Shown here in pieces: positions 47,471 through 58,481 of a stretch of 64,000 nt of DNA; the stretch's first letter is position 1, and every line of letters begins with the position of its first letter. The notes below the pieces were generated by a model, which did no database searches, had not been told where the DNA came from, and saw only the letters and a program-made list of their open reading frames with translations. The translations under genes and the position numbers were made by a program. Source of the stretch: Cymbidium sinense (Eukaryota; Streptophyta; Magnoliopsida; Asparagales; Orchidaceae); NCBI GenBank assembly GCA_021442155.1, contig CM038222.1, forward strand, positions 57,670,266 to 57,734,265, written 5' to 3'.

Positions 47471-49868
47471 GTGGGAAAATCACCTATTTTCTGATTTTAA
47501 ACATTATGTAAGTTGCCTCAAACTTTGAAAATTCATAAAAAAAAATAATATACATAGTGAAAAATTATAAATAAGAGCTCGTTGGATCTTTGTTTCCAAG
47601 ATAAATTCAACGAACTAAAAATATCCAAATTCTACTGAATCGTTTGAGCATAATTTAGGTTTTAGTGAAAAACAAATTTCATTAATTTGTCTAAAAATAA
47701 AAGTCGGATTGAGTTAAAATTTTCAGAAATTGAAACTGAAGTTAAAACACATCTATTATAAAAATCTCAAGTAAAAAAAATTTCTAGATTGAGAGAAATT
47801 AAATTTTGAAGTTCAAATTATCCATTTTAATAAAATAAACCAAATAAAAATTCACAAAATTACAAAAAAAAATCTTCAAAATAACTTAAATCACTTCAGT
47901 TGACATCTAGGACTCTTAAGAAAATAATATGATTTTCTAAATCCCAATGAACCCCAAAAAAAACACTTAAAATTAAAAGTTTAATCAATTAAGGGATTAA
48001 TTAAAATATAATCTAAAGATAATTTAAATATCAAATCAAAATCAGAAATGATGTAATACCCAAATGATTGGTAATCAAACCTTAAATCAGAAAAATATCA
48101 TGTATCCCTCAAATGAAATTAAATTTAAACATAATTGAACCTAATTGAGTTAATGAAATTCAATTAAATGATTAGATTTTAAATTAAACTCATAATTAAA
48201 TAAATCAATGAAACTTTAATATAAAATCAAACTAATCTTGTTAAACCAACACCAAGTATTGAATCTTAATGATATGAAACTACTTAACAAATTAAAACAA
48301 ATTGAACATTAATTAATCATTAAATAAACTAAAAATCAAATTGATTAATAAACCAATTCAACATAATCATTTAATATTAATCAAATTAAACCAAATAAAG
48401 TTAAAGTAAACTTAATTAACACATGATTAAATCACATCCATTTGGAATAAGATAATTAATCAATCATTAGTACATAAACCTAACAATTAAATCAATTATA
48501 AATTCATAATTAAAGCCTTAAATGAAATTTAATGAGCATAATGAATGAAATCAAACTTAACTATAATTATGAATAATTAAGTTTAATTGAAATAAAAATA
48601 AACAATTAACTCACTTAATCTAATCAAACACTTAATTAAATAAAATTTAAGTAAAAAACTTATTTAAACTTATTAAATCAAACCATTCACATGTGGGCAG
48701 TTAAGTCATTAATTTATAATTAAAAAAATCTTTAATTAATCGAATAATACAAAAAATTAATTATTTTTAATCAAACCAAATTAATCAAACATCTAATTAA
48801 TGCAAACTTAATGAATTAATCCATCATATTAATGAATCAAATTAATTTAAATAAATTACATTAAAACTAACTCTTAAATTAAGCTTAAATCAAACCCCTA
48901 ATTAAATTTAATAATTAATCACACCCCTCAAGTAAGCTAATTAAGTTAATCAAATTAATCATATTAAACTTAAGCTTAATCAAACATAAATTTGAACATA
49001 ATTAAAATGTAATTAAATGCTAATCAAATCCTAAATTAAATCTAAATCATTAGATCGTTAATTACATCATTAACCTAAACAAATATGAAACTAAATTAAA
49101 AATTAAACAAATCTTTATTTAATTTAATAATTAACCTAAACACACTTCTAAATTAAACTAATTATATAATCATATTGAACTTAAGCAAATCTATAGATTA
49201 ATAAAGCTAATCAAATCAAATAAAATCAAATAAAGAAAAACTCTCATTAATTTAATACATGATCAAATTAAATCTAATTCAACTTACCTAAATAAGATAA
49301 ACTAATTAATTATTAAATTATGTAAAATCAATACATAAACTAAAATCTAATGAACATGATAAATGAATGAAATTAAAATGAAATTATAATCATAAATAAT
49401 CAAACTCAATTAAAATCAAAGCAAACTTTGAATTCATTTTATTCAATCGAACTATAAATAAATAAACCATAATCAAATTAAATAAACATAAAATTAAATA
49501 TAAACTCTAAAGTTATTAAATCATATACAATTACTCTTAATTTCAAATAATATCAAAATAAGTCAAACAAAAATAAAAATAACCTATTGAATTAAGATAA
49601 GAGATTAATCATCAAACTGAAGAGATAATCTATACATAAACTAAACATCAAAATTCAATAAGTTAAACTCTTAATTGAAATTCAAATAAAAGAATACATT
49701 AAACTTCAAATAAATCATAAGTAAATTAAAATACATTCACTGATCTAAATGAAACTTAAGTGGAATAATGAAATTAATGAATTTAAACAACATTGAAATG
49801 ATATTAATCATATGAAATTAAGGAATTAAATTAAAACCCAAGGGAAAGAAACTTGAGATTGAATTAAA

Positions 49869-50155
49869 GGATATTGAATTATTGAAATATTAATTAGATC
49901 AAAACATCAGATCTAAAACTAATCAATCAAACACACATGGATTTAAACAAACTTAAACTTCATTAGATATTAAGGATAATGAATTATTAAAATATTAATT
50001 AAATTAAAACATCTAATCTAAAATTAATCAAGCAAAAACACATGGATTTAAATAAACTTAAACTTCATTAGATATTAAGGATATTGAATTATCAAAATTT
50101 AATTAAATCAACATATTTAATCTAAAATTAATCAATCAAATACATGAAGATTAAA
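49869..50155 (+). repeat. 105-bp tandem triplication in 3' LTR
   Basis: Same three units and spacing as 17,721-18,010. Confidence 0.85.
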
Positions 50156-52068
50156 CAAACTCAAATTCTAAAATCTAAATCAAATCAAATAAATTACACA
50201 AATTCAAATGGGCTAAAGATACTTACTTAGGACTCTTTAGGAGTTAGGATGTAGAATATGGTGAGTTCCATCTACAAATAGAATTCATTCTACTCTTCAT
50301 TCTTGAAAACTTAAACATCACTTTAACCAAATAAAAGTGAAATAAAATTGAAAAATAAATCATTAAATCATTTAAATTGAAATTACCGAAAGGTAAAATT
50401 TAAACAAACTCAAACTCCAAATTGAAACTTAAACTAAAGAAGCCTAGTAAGGTCTTGCGGCACATGCCTTCTTTTCACATACTAGAATACTAGGTCACCG
50501 ACCCTAAAATTAGGCTAGGTCAATGTATTGAGTGTATGTATGATGTTGTGTTTTATTTTGTGATGTAATATTTTAGACTGGATGTTAGGTCTTTATTAGC
50601 CTAATCATATTTTCTGCAAGGATTTGTGCTTAAGGGGCCACTGTGATTAAAATATAAATGATTTTGCTGTGCAAGTTGCTTAACCCCTAAGCATAACCCA
50701 CATTAGGACAGGTGGACTTGGTTACCCATGTGTGGAGTGTTAAGTATAAATTATTAATATAACTGTTTGGGTTGTATGGTGTGTTTAGCAAATATCTATT
50801 TTGCAGGTGTAGCTAGATTTACTTTCCTTCTTTTAATATAATTTTGCATTAGGAATTAGAATTAGTGATATGGGGGATTAGGATGAGAAGAGGCTAGAAA
50901 GCTTTGTCCTGGAAGGCCCGTGATGCCTTTGAAGCAGGCACATCCAAAGCAAGGTCAAATGAAAAAATGGAGGAGATATGAAGAGTGAAGACCCCCATAG
51001 CATTTGTTCATTTATGTAATTGTAATTATTTTTTTGTAATCCGGGTTGTATAAGGGTAGAGCTTAGCTACCCATTTTTCTTTTTAGGTTATACGGAGGTA
51101 CCCGACCGCACTGGTCTTTTATTCTTTTGTGATAGCTTTATAAAATTATTTGATGTTTTGTTTAGCTTGTGCATTAGAAAAAGCATGTCTTTTCTTAGTT
51201 TGTTTATGGTTGGTGATTGTTGTATGGCTTGGAAGTGATTAGGCTCTTAGGATAAAAAATAAAATTTCTATCCCACTAACAACTCATAAGTAAAATTTTA
51301 AAATAATTCATAACCTCCCATAAAAGCCTAGGAATTAAATCAAGATAACAAAATATTTATCAATCCCTTAGCTGGATGATTTAATGTATAATATCATGTA
51401 TGTCATATTCTTCCACTTTTGTTAAGAGAGGGCTTCCATCTGTGCTAGAGAATAAAGGCTTGACTTGTAAAAGCCTTTGATAGAAAGACATCACTTTCTC
51501 TTTTGATTTAGCCCATAATCAATTTCTCATGCATTTGGGCATATAAAATCCTATAGCTTATGTCAAAATAAAAAAGTCCAAAAATCAAATAAAACTTGTT
51601 AAAATTTTGCAATAGATTAAGTCATTATTCATGCCCTTCATGATCTAGTCTCTTAGGGAGTGAGTGTGAGGACTTAGTTTCTCTTCTAAATAAATAATGA
51701 CCTAACCATCTTGTAAAGCATATGACTTACCTATGTGGATTTAAAGCGTAGGAGGAGTTAGTTGGCTACCACTCCAGACAGTAATAAGTCTATCAATCGT
51801 GTGATTTATTCTCTCTTGTCGAGGTAAACCATATACTCATTTTTGCCTTAGATTTAGGTCGTACTTTGGCCCTCGCTAAAGCTCCTTATATTTAGGATCT
51901 AAGGTTGCAATTTTCCTTTGCGGGGTACAAGCATAAATCCTCGTCTCTTAGGTATTTCCACAATCTTGTATTATAGAATATAAGTCCTAGATTTCTAATA
52001 AACTTTCAACACAAATAAATAAATCTCTTCAATTTCAAATATATAAAGCTCAATCATAGGATAGATTG

Positions 52069-52104
52069 GAGTGCTCACTAGGCTTCCTAGTATCATGAGC
52101 ACTC
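52069..52104 (+). other. LTR stem-loop 1, 3' LTR copy
   Basis: Arms GAGTGCTCA and TGAGCACTC pair perfectly; the inner ACTAGG/CCTAGT stem also pairs perfectly. Confidence 0.7.
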
Positions 52105-52576
52105 CCTACTCATCTCCTTTAGTTTCGATAAGTACTCTTCCCTTTTGATCTCTCCCACTTGATTTTCAAAAATGCAACCAATTCTTTGATAGTCTTATCT
52201 TTGAATTCTCTGGAGACAATAATCGCCTACTTTAATCTAGAGTATTCTTAAGGTATTCACTTCCCTTAAGATGTAATTAACTATGGAGGCTTACCTCTAT
52301 ATGAAACTTAACGAACCTGGTTTAAATAAATCATGCTTTACTTTTCCATATAAAGTAGGTGAAAAATCTCTAGTAAATTCGAAGACTCATCATGCCTTAG
52401 GAGTTCTTATTAGGTGATTAGGTACATTATAGGGTAGTGACTTCTACTCTCGATATAGTAAATTATTTCTTATTGTCGTACACTATCACCCTAATAAGTA
52501 TATCCACGGATCTATGTGGTGTCCCCTCACATATACACTCAAAGCACCCAAACACATCTCAAAAATAAACACCACA

Positions 52577-53385
52577 ACAACCAAACCAGGTAAGTTGGAA
52601 ATCACTAGATCGGGGAGAACTGGAGCCTGTGAGGGGGGTCGGCACCGTTATACAGGTTAGTCAAGGCTATCAAAGAGAAGAAGTGAAAGCACACTGGAGT
52701 TTGAATGCGCGATGCGCCGCCTAACCAGGTAAGTTGGAAACCCTGAGATCGGGGAGAACTGGAGCCTACGAGAGGGGTTGGCACTGTTATATAAGTTAGT
52801 GGAGGCTACCAAAGAGAAGACGCAGAAGCACACTGGAGCCTAAATTTGGGATACATGCTGCCTAACCAAGTCAATTGGAAACCTCAAGATCGGGGAGAAC
52901 TGGAGCTTACGAGGGGGTCGGCTCTATTATACAGGTTAGTGGATGCTACCAATGAGAAGAAAGCGGAAGCACACTAGAGCCTGCTTTCGGAATGCACTCT
53001 ACCTAACTAGGTTAGTTGCAAACCCTGAGATTTGAGAGAATTGGAGCCCACGAGGGGGTCAGCATCGTTATACAGGTTAGTGGAGGCTACCAAAGAGAAG
53101 AAAGCGGAAGCACACTTGAGCCTAAATTCGGGATGCAACCGCAGTGTCAAGGAAATCCAGAGATCAGACTAGAACTGAGAGAGATCGACACCGTTTATAC
53201 AAGTTAGTGGAGGCTACCAAAAACAAGAAAGCAGAAGCACACTGGAGCCTGAATTTGGGAAGCACGCTGCCTAACCACATTAGTTAGAAACCCCAAGATC
53301 GGAGAGAAATGGAGCCTGCGAGGGGGGTCAGCACTGTTATACAGGTCAATGGAAGCTACCATAGGAAAAAAAAAGTAAAGAAAGG
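52577..53385 (+). mobile_element. N1 internal region, copy 2, right part
   Basis: The 140-bp array resumes in register, with about five and a half units (starts near 52,686, 52,821, 52,966, 53,105 and 53,232). A purine tract leads into LTR C. It is the right half of the internal region cut at 12,476. Confidence 0.85.
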
Positions 53386-53732
53386 TGTGAATTTTTCATT
53401 ACCCCTTGGGAGATATTTATACTTGAAAAAGTGACTCTTCATATTCTTTAAAGACATTTAAAATAAAATAAAATAAAATAATCCTTCATTTTCTTTTAAA
53501 AAAAAAAAGAAAAAGAAAACTCTTCATATTCAAATAAATAAATATATATATACATATATATATATATTTCATCTTCCTAAAAAAAGAGAAGAGAAAAAAA
53601 AATTCTTCACATTATTCATTAAAAAAAACTATTCACATTCCCCATTTAAAATAAAAAAAAAACTATTCACATTCCCCATTTAAAATAAAAAACTATTTAT
53701 ACTGTCCATTAAGAAAAAGGTCTTTTCGTCTC

Positions 53733-53734
<2 letters not shown>

Positions 53735-53787
<53 letters not shown>
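53735..53787. repeat. (CT)n microsatellite
   Basis: Long CT run in LTR C, expanded relative to 9,568-9,586. Confidence 0.95.
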
Positions 53788-53791
<4 letters not shown>

Positions 53792-53842
53792 TTCATGCCA
53801 AAATGAAAATATAAAAATAAAAAATCTATGGCTCTCCCTCCA

Positions 53843-53845
<3 letters not shown>

Positions 53846-53884
<39 letters not shown>
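53846..53884. repeat. (CT)n microsatellite, second
   Basis: Second CT run. LTR B lacks it, so the flanking ~110 bp may have been duplicated in LTR C. Confidence 0.9.
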
Positions 53885-53886
<2 letters not shown>

Positions 53887-54079
53887 AAATAAAAAATAAA
53901 AAATAATATCGAGGGCCCGTGGGCCCATTCTTTCAAATCAAACAACCACCATATATATATATAATAAAATAATTATGTATGTATAAAAATTATTATTTTA
54001 TATAATTAAAATAAAATAAATAAACATTAATAATTAATTAGTAAATAAATAATTAAATTTGATACATATAATATATATT

Positions 54080-54084
54080 ATTAT
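54080..54084. other. target-site duplication, left (ATTAT)
   Basis: ATTAT directly before N2, repeated at 59,268-59,272. The uninterrupted LTR B has a single ATTAT at the same place. Confidence 0.75.
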
Positions 54085-54799
54085 TACGTGAAAACCAGCA
54101 GAGTAGAGTAAAAGTTTACGCTTTCTCATTGAAATCCAAAACACACATGTATTTAAAGAGTGAACAAGAAAACTCCAAAAATTTTACGTGGAAAATCTCA
54201 AAAAGAGGAAAAAACTATGGGGCCTAGCCCGGTAAAAATCTTCGACTATATATTTGTTTTGGAATACAAGTATTCCCGATACGGGATTACAAAATTGCAT
54301 ATAAGAAGGGCTGATAATGGGAATCTCATTATTGTGACACAATGACCATACAATACATTCGATTGTAAATGATGCCAGACGACGAAGATGATGACCGTGA
54401 TCAATGATCCGGGTATTGACAACCGTCGAAGCTAAGACCTCTCTCTCTCTCTCTCTCATAGATGAAGGCTATTTATAGATTGGAGGAGTGACATCTCTGT
54501 AAATAGATGCAAAATCCAAACCACTCCACTTCATCGGACGGCTCAAAATGATTCCATTAATCATTTGATGTATTTTAAATATTTGAATGCTCAAATATAG
54601 TCAGAATTGTGAGATCTTGGGCTTGTTAGATTCTCGACGCCGATTCGATTTATAAACACTCCATGTTTGAGAGCTATTTAGGGATTTAACTAATATCCCA
54701 AAATTTTTAATGATATTTTAAGTGCTTGTTCTTTTCAACTTGGATCGCTTTTTAACATCAAGATTCTGCTTTCGACTTAGAATTTTCGTGGTCATATCG
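54085..54799 (-). repeat. N2 LTR (3' LTR on minus strand)
   Basis: Matches 58,482-59,267, for example the 'agagtaaaagttta' block, the 'tatatatttgttttggaatac' block and the 'aacactccatgtttgagagc' block. It contains a short CT run at 54,440-54,458. Confidence 0.8.
54469..54478 (-). promoter_or_regulatory. TATA box in N2 LTR
   Basis: Minus-strand CTATAAATAG, homologous to the one at 58,926 and similar to N1 LTR TATA boxes. Confidence 0.5.
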
Positions 54800-55402
54800 T
54801 TTTATTTTGGATGACATTATCTCAATCATCCAAAAATATATATGTCAAATACTTGAAAATGACAAATTCTTCAATGAAATTTACGGGTCTATTAACCACA
54901 CATTTTGAGAGAACAGATCTTCATGAGAGCACAAGATTATGATAATGGAAGCAGGTGCAGAGCCGCGGATGTATGTGGATACGCGAGGGTGCAAGATTTT
55001 GGAGTTATGGACCCATTCAGCAAGAGGCGTTTTCACGACGCCGGAGAGAGCGGAATGAGGCCGTGTCATGGGCCGTCGCACTCCCCACGGCATGGGTCGG
55101 GGTTCTGTCAGCTGAACGGTAATAATGGCCTGGGTTTGAACGGCACCAGTCGTCGATTCTTGTTTGCGCGAGTTCAGTCTCACTGAATGGCGAACGGCGA
55201 GTCTGGAACGACGGACGGTGGGCAGAGGGCGAGGTCCATGAGTTTTGTCCATTTTGCCCGTTTCACTGCTTTTGGGCGCTTTGAGAGGGGCGATTTTGGC
55301 GCTTTTGATCTTTTCCCACATGGGTCTATAAAAACCCAGGGCCAAGGGAGAAGGCACACTCTTCATATGCTTGAGTGTCCCTCTTCTTCTTAAGAGGAGG
55401 TC

Positions 55403-55670
55403 GTTCGGAGGCGATCAAGACTCGTAGTTCATACGGCGAGGCTCCGATTTTCCCTCGAAAGAGTCGTCAACTGCCATTGTCGGACCGACCAGGTTCGGAG
55501 GCGATTAAGACTCGTAGTTCATACGGCGAGGCTCCAATTTTCCCTCGAAAGAGGCGTCAACTGCCCTTGTCGGACCGACCGAGTTCAGATGCGATGAAGG
55601 CCCGTAGTTCATATGGCTCTCGATTTTACCTCGAAGAAGCGTCAACCGCTCGTCGACCGGCCGGCGATCG
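55403..55670 (+). repeat. three 90-bp tandem units inside N2
   Basis: Units start with 'gttcggaggcgat' or a variant near 55,403, 55,493 and 55,583. The period is a multiple of three, so a plus-strand frame (55,375-55,695, 106 codons) reads a 30-residue repeat containing KTRSSYGEAPIFPRK. This is antisense to the element. No known domain; probably a by-product of the repeat. Confidence 0.7.
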
Positions 55671-56950
55671 AGCGGCAATGACAAATGACGGATGATGACG
55701 CCCATGGCGATGGCAACGATGGGTAAAATGCCGGTGATGGCGCGATGATGGTGGTGACCAGCGAGATTGCGGCCATGGTTAGCGACGGGGTAGTAATGGT
55801 AAGCAACGGCAGCATGGTATAATGGCGCCAGTCGGCGATGACCGCCAGCGATGACCATGAGATTGTCGGATGTGGCAGCAGCGACCGGTGATGGTCGGCC
55901 GTGGTGACCGGCAATGTCGCCAGCGGGTTGGTGGTCGATGGGGTGGTCGGCATCAGAATCGGCAACGATAATCGATGGCGGCGACCGGCACGCAGAATGG
56001 CCGGATGAACGACAACGAAGCGGGCACCACGGAGATTACGATGGTCGAGGCACCGCAACGGTAGTCGAGACTGAATGAGATGGTGACCGCTGGCGATAGT
56101 TCCGATGGTCTAATGGCGATCGCTCATGGGCTACAGCGGCATGACGGCCGTTAGCCTGAGGATGACCGCGGACATGGTGGTAACCGCCAAGATGTGGTGA
56201 AACCAAATGGAGATTGCCGGGATGCAGCAGACCGGAGACGCGGTTAGCGCCAACGAGGTGGTCGATGCAATCGGGCACGAATGATGGTGACGAATCGGTA
56301 GTGCAGCGGGTGACCAACGGATGCGATGCCGGCAATGGTACGGCAGACCAGCAATGGCGGGCCGCAGCAGACCGGCACGGGTTGGCGACCGACGGGTGGC
56401 GGCAGTAAGAATGCATCAAGCGACGATTAATGGCGTGAGCCAGAATGGCATGATGGAACCAGCAGAGATGCCGATGATGGTCACGACGGTAATGCGATGG
56501 TCACAGGCGGTGATGATGATGGCATGGCGCCGCAGAATCGGGATGATCAGACGATGGTGGTAACCAGAGATGACCCAGCGATGATGGTGGTGATTAGGAG
56601 ATTGTCGATATGGTCTACGGCGATGCGAGGGTGGTTAGAACTGCAAGCGGCGACGATAGTCACGGCATGACCGAGCGTAATCGGATGATACGACGTGGTG
56701 GTGAGCGAGATTACGCGATGGTCGCGCAATGATCGGCGATGGTTAGGCAGAGTGGGCATAGTGGCAATCAGGCGATGTAGTCGACGGTCATTGCATGGTA
56801 ATGGGATGACCTGAACGATGGTACGGAGATTGCTTGAAGGTCGCACAATGACCGTATGATGACGGCGATACCACGCAGATGTCGAGGTGAGGAGACGGTA
56901 GTTGCGATGGTCGGCACGGTGACCAGACGATGAGGATTTTGACATCTGTC
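55671..56950. repeat. GC-rich degenerate repeat tract in N2
   Basis: Built from recurrent 'gatggtggtgaccagcgagat' and 'cggcgatgg'-like words with no fixed period. It is strikingly GC-rich for this window. Several open frames cross it on both strands, but none has a recognisable domain; they reflect absence of AT-rich stops. Confidence 0.55.
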
Positions 56951-57029
56951 TTTGTTAGTGTGACTCAATGGCGTTAACTTGTATTGAAAAGGTTGCTGAG
57001 GATTTTGACCCATCCGAGGTTGTTTATCA

Positions 57030-58110
57030 AAGTGTTACCAGATGACGTTAACCTGTGTGGAAGAGGTTGAATTGAATCCGCTGAGAATTTTGACCCATCC
57101 GAGATTGTTTGTCAGAGTATTACCCGATGACGTTAACCTATGTGGAAGAGGCCGTGGGAAGTCCACCAAAGACCTTTTGACCTATCCTAGGTTGTTTGTC
57201 AGAGTGTTACCCGATGGGGTTAACCTGTATGGAAGATGTTGAATTGAATCCCCTGAGGATTTTGACCCATCCGAGATTGTTTATCAGAGTGTTACCTGAT
57301 GACATTAACCAACGTGGAAGAGGCCGTGGGAAGTCCACCAAGGACCTTTTGACCTATCCTAGGTTATTTGTCAGAGTCTTTGCTCGATGACTTTAACCTA
57401 TGTGGAAGTGGTTGAATTGAATCCGCTGAGGATTTTTGACCTATCCGAGGTTATTTGTCGAGCGATGGCGACGCAACTGTATGGAGGTCGAATTAAATCC
57501 GCTAAGGATTTTTGACCTATCCGAGGTTGTTTGTCAGAATGTTACCCGATGACGTTAACCTGTATGGAAGAGGTCGAATTGAATCCACTGAAGATTTTTG
57601 ACCTATCCGAGGTTGTTTGTCAGGGTGTTACCCGATGACGTTAACCTATATGGAAGAGGTTGAATCGAATTCGCCAAAAATTTTTGACCTATCCGAGGTT
57701 GTTTTGTCATAGTGTTACTCGATGATGTTAACCTGTATGGAAGAGGTTGAATCGAATCCGCTAAGAATTTTTTACCTATTCGAGATTGTTTGTCAGAGTG
57801 TTACCCGATGATGTTAACCTGTATGGAAGAGGTCGAATTGGATCCGTTGAGGATTTTTGACCTATCCAGGAGTTGTTTGTCGAGTGTTACGATGACGTTA
57901 ACCTTGTGGAGTAGTGATTTTGATCCAGGGTTGTTTGTTAGAGTCTTTGCTCGATAACGTTAACCTATATGGAAGAGATCGAATTGAATCCGCTGAGGAT
58001 TTTTGACCTATCCGAGATTATTTGTTAAAGTATTATTTAATGATGTTAACCTGTTTGTCAGAGTGTTTGCTCGATGACGTTAACCTATGTGGAAGAGGTT
58101 GAATCAAAAC
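57030..58110 (-). repeat. ~86-bp tandem array in N2
   Basis: About 13 units with a 'gatgacgttaacctgtatgg' block and a 'gacctatccgaggttgtttg' block, near 57,042, 57,127, 57,212, 57,298, 57,389, 57,548, 57,635, 57,722, 57,807, 57,892 and onward. The reverse complement matches the third 75-85-bp unit of N1 (about 7,180-7,255). Confidence 0.85.
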
Positions 58111-58139
58111 ATCCATTTGTGGTTGTGGCCAAACTTGCT

Positions 58140-58481
58140 CCTTAACCTTGGTCTTATTTTTTCATGAGTATGATTGGAAAATCATAATTTGCAAAGCTAT
58201 ATTTCTTCTCAATGTTGAAATATCCTCCAACTTTGACTTGTTTCTTGGGATGACAATCGATTAGATGCTTACCATATTAACAGGGGGGATCTTCTGAGAT
58301 TAAAAGTTGCCCCCCCCAGTTTCCGAAAAAATATGAAGGAACGAAGTTTGATGAATCTTCATTCTTCGCTTACGCTCCTTAAAAGCTTGAAATGCTCCAC
58401 CTCGATGGTGGTTTTGATCTTGTTGGGAAACTTAGTCATCATACAAGATAAAATAATGGGAATCAGCTTCCCACACAAAAT
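58140..58481 (-). other. N2 leader and primer-binding region
   Basis: On the minus strand, 'aattttgtgtgggaag' directly after the LTR is a diverged relative of the N1 PBS. It is followed by the 'aagtttcccaacaagatc' and 'ggaggatatttcaacatt' blocks shared with N1. An 8-bp inverted repeat (CCACACAA/TTGTGTGG, 58,471-58,488) straddles the LTR boundary. Confidence 0.6.

Larger units (their letters stand above)
12477..52576 (+). mobile_element. giant Ty3-gypsy element, Tat/Ogre-like, with internal inverted insertion
   Basis: A 5' LTR (12,477-20,468), PBS, long leader, decayed ORF1/gag/pol, repeat-rich spacer and split 3' LTR (34,479-34,612 plus 46,755-52,576) are collinear on the plus strand. Domain order is gag, protease, RT, RNase H, archaeal-type RNase H, integrase. 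The second RNase H domain is a hallmark of the Tat lineage, which includes Ogre and Retand. The internal region is about 14 kb, so the unrearranged element would be about 30 kb, with LTRs about 8 kb long. It sits inside the N1 140-bp array. No clean target-site duplication is visible. The two LTRs look roughly 90 percent identical in stretches compared by eye, so it is not a recent insertion. Confidence 0.85.
46755..52576 (+). repeat. 3' LTR of giant element, distal 5.8 kb
   Basis: Collinear with 14,675-20,468 of the 5' LTR, through the GC-rich island, AT-rich tract, 105-bp triplication and stem-loop 1. It ends 'aaaataaacaccaca', after which N1 repeat sequence resumes. With the 34,479-34,612 stub it forms the 3' LTR; the ~2 kb between is lost. 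Confidence 0.85.

Noticed and set aside
53680..53928. 82-codon Arg-Glu repeat frame on the minus strand
   Set aside because: Translation of the CT microsatellites.
55642..56945. Several 60-140-codon frames on both strands in the GC-rich tract of N2
   Set aside because: Overlapping frames in low-complexity GC-rich repeat; no domain and no start context that stands out.
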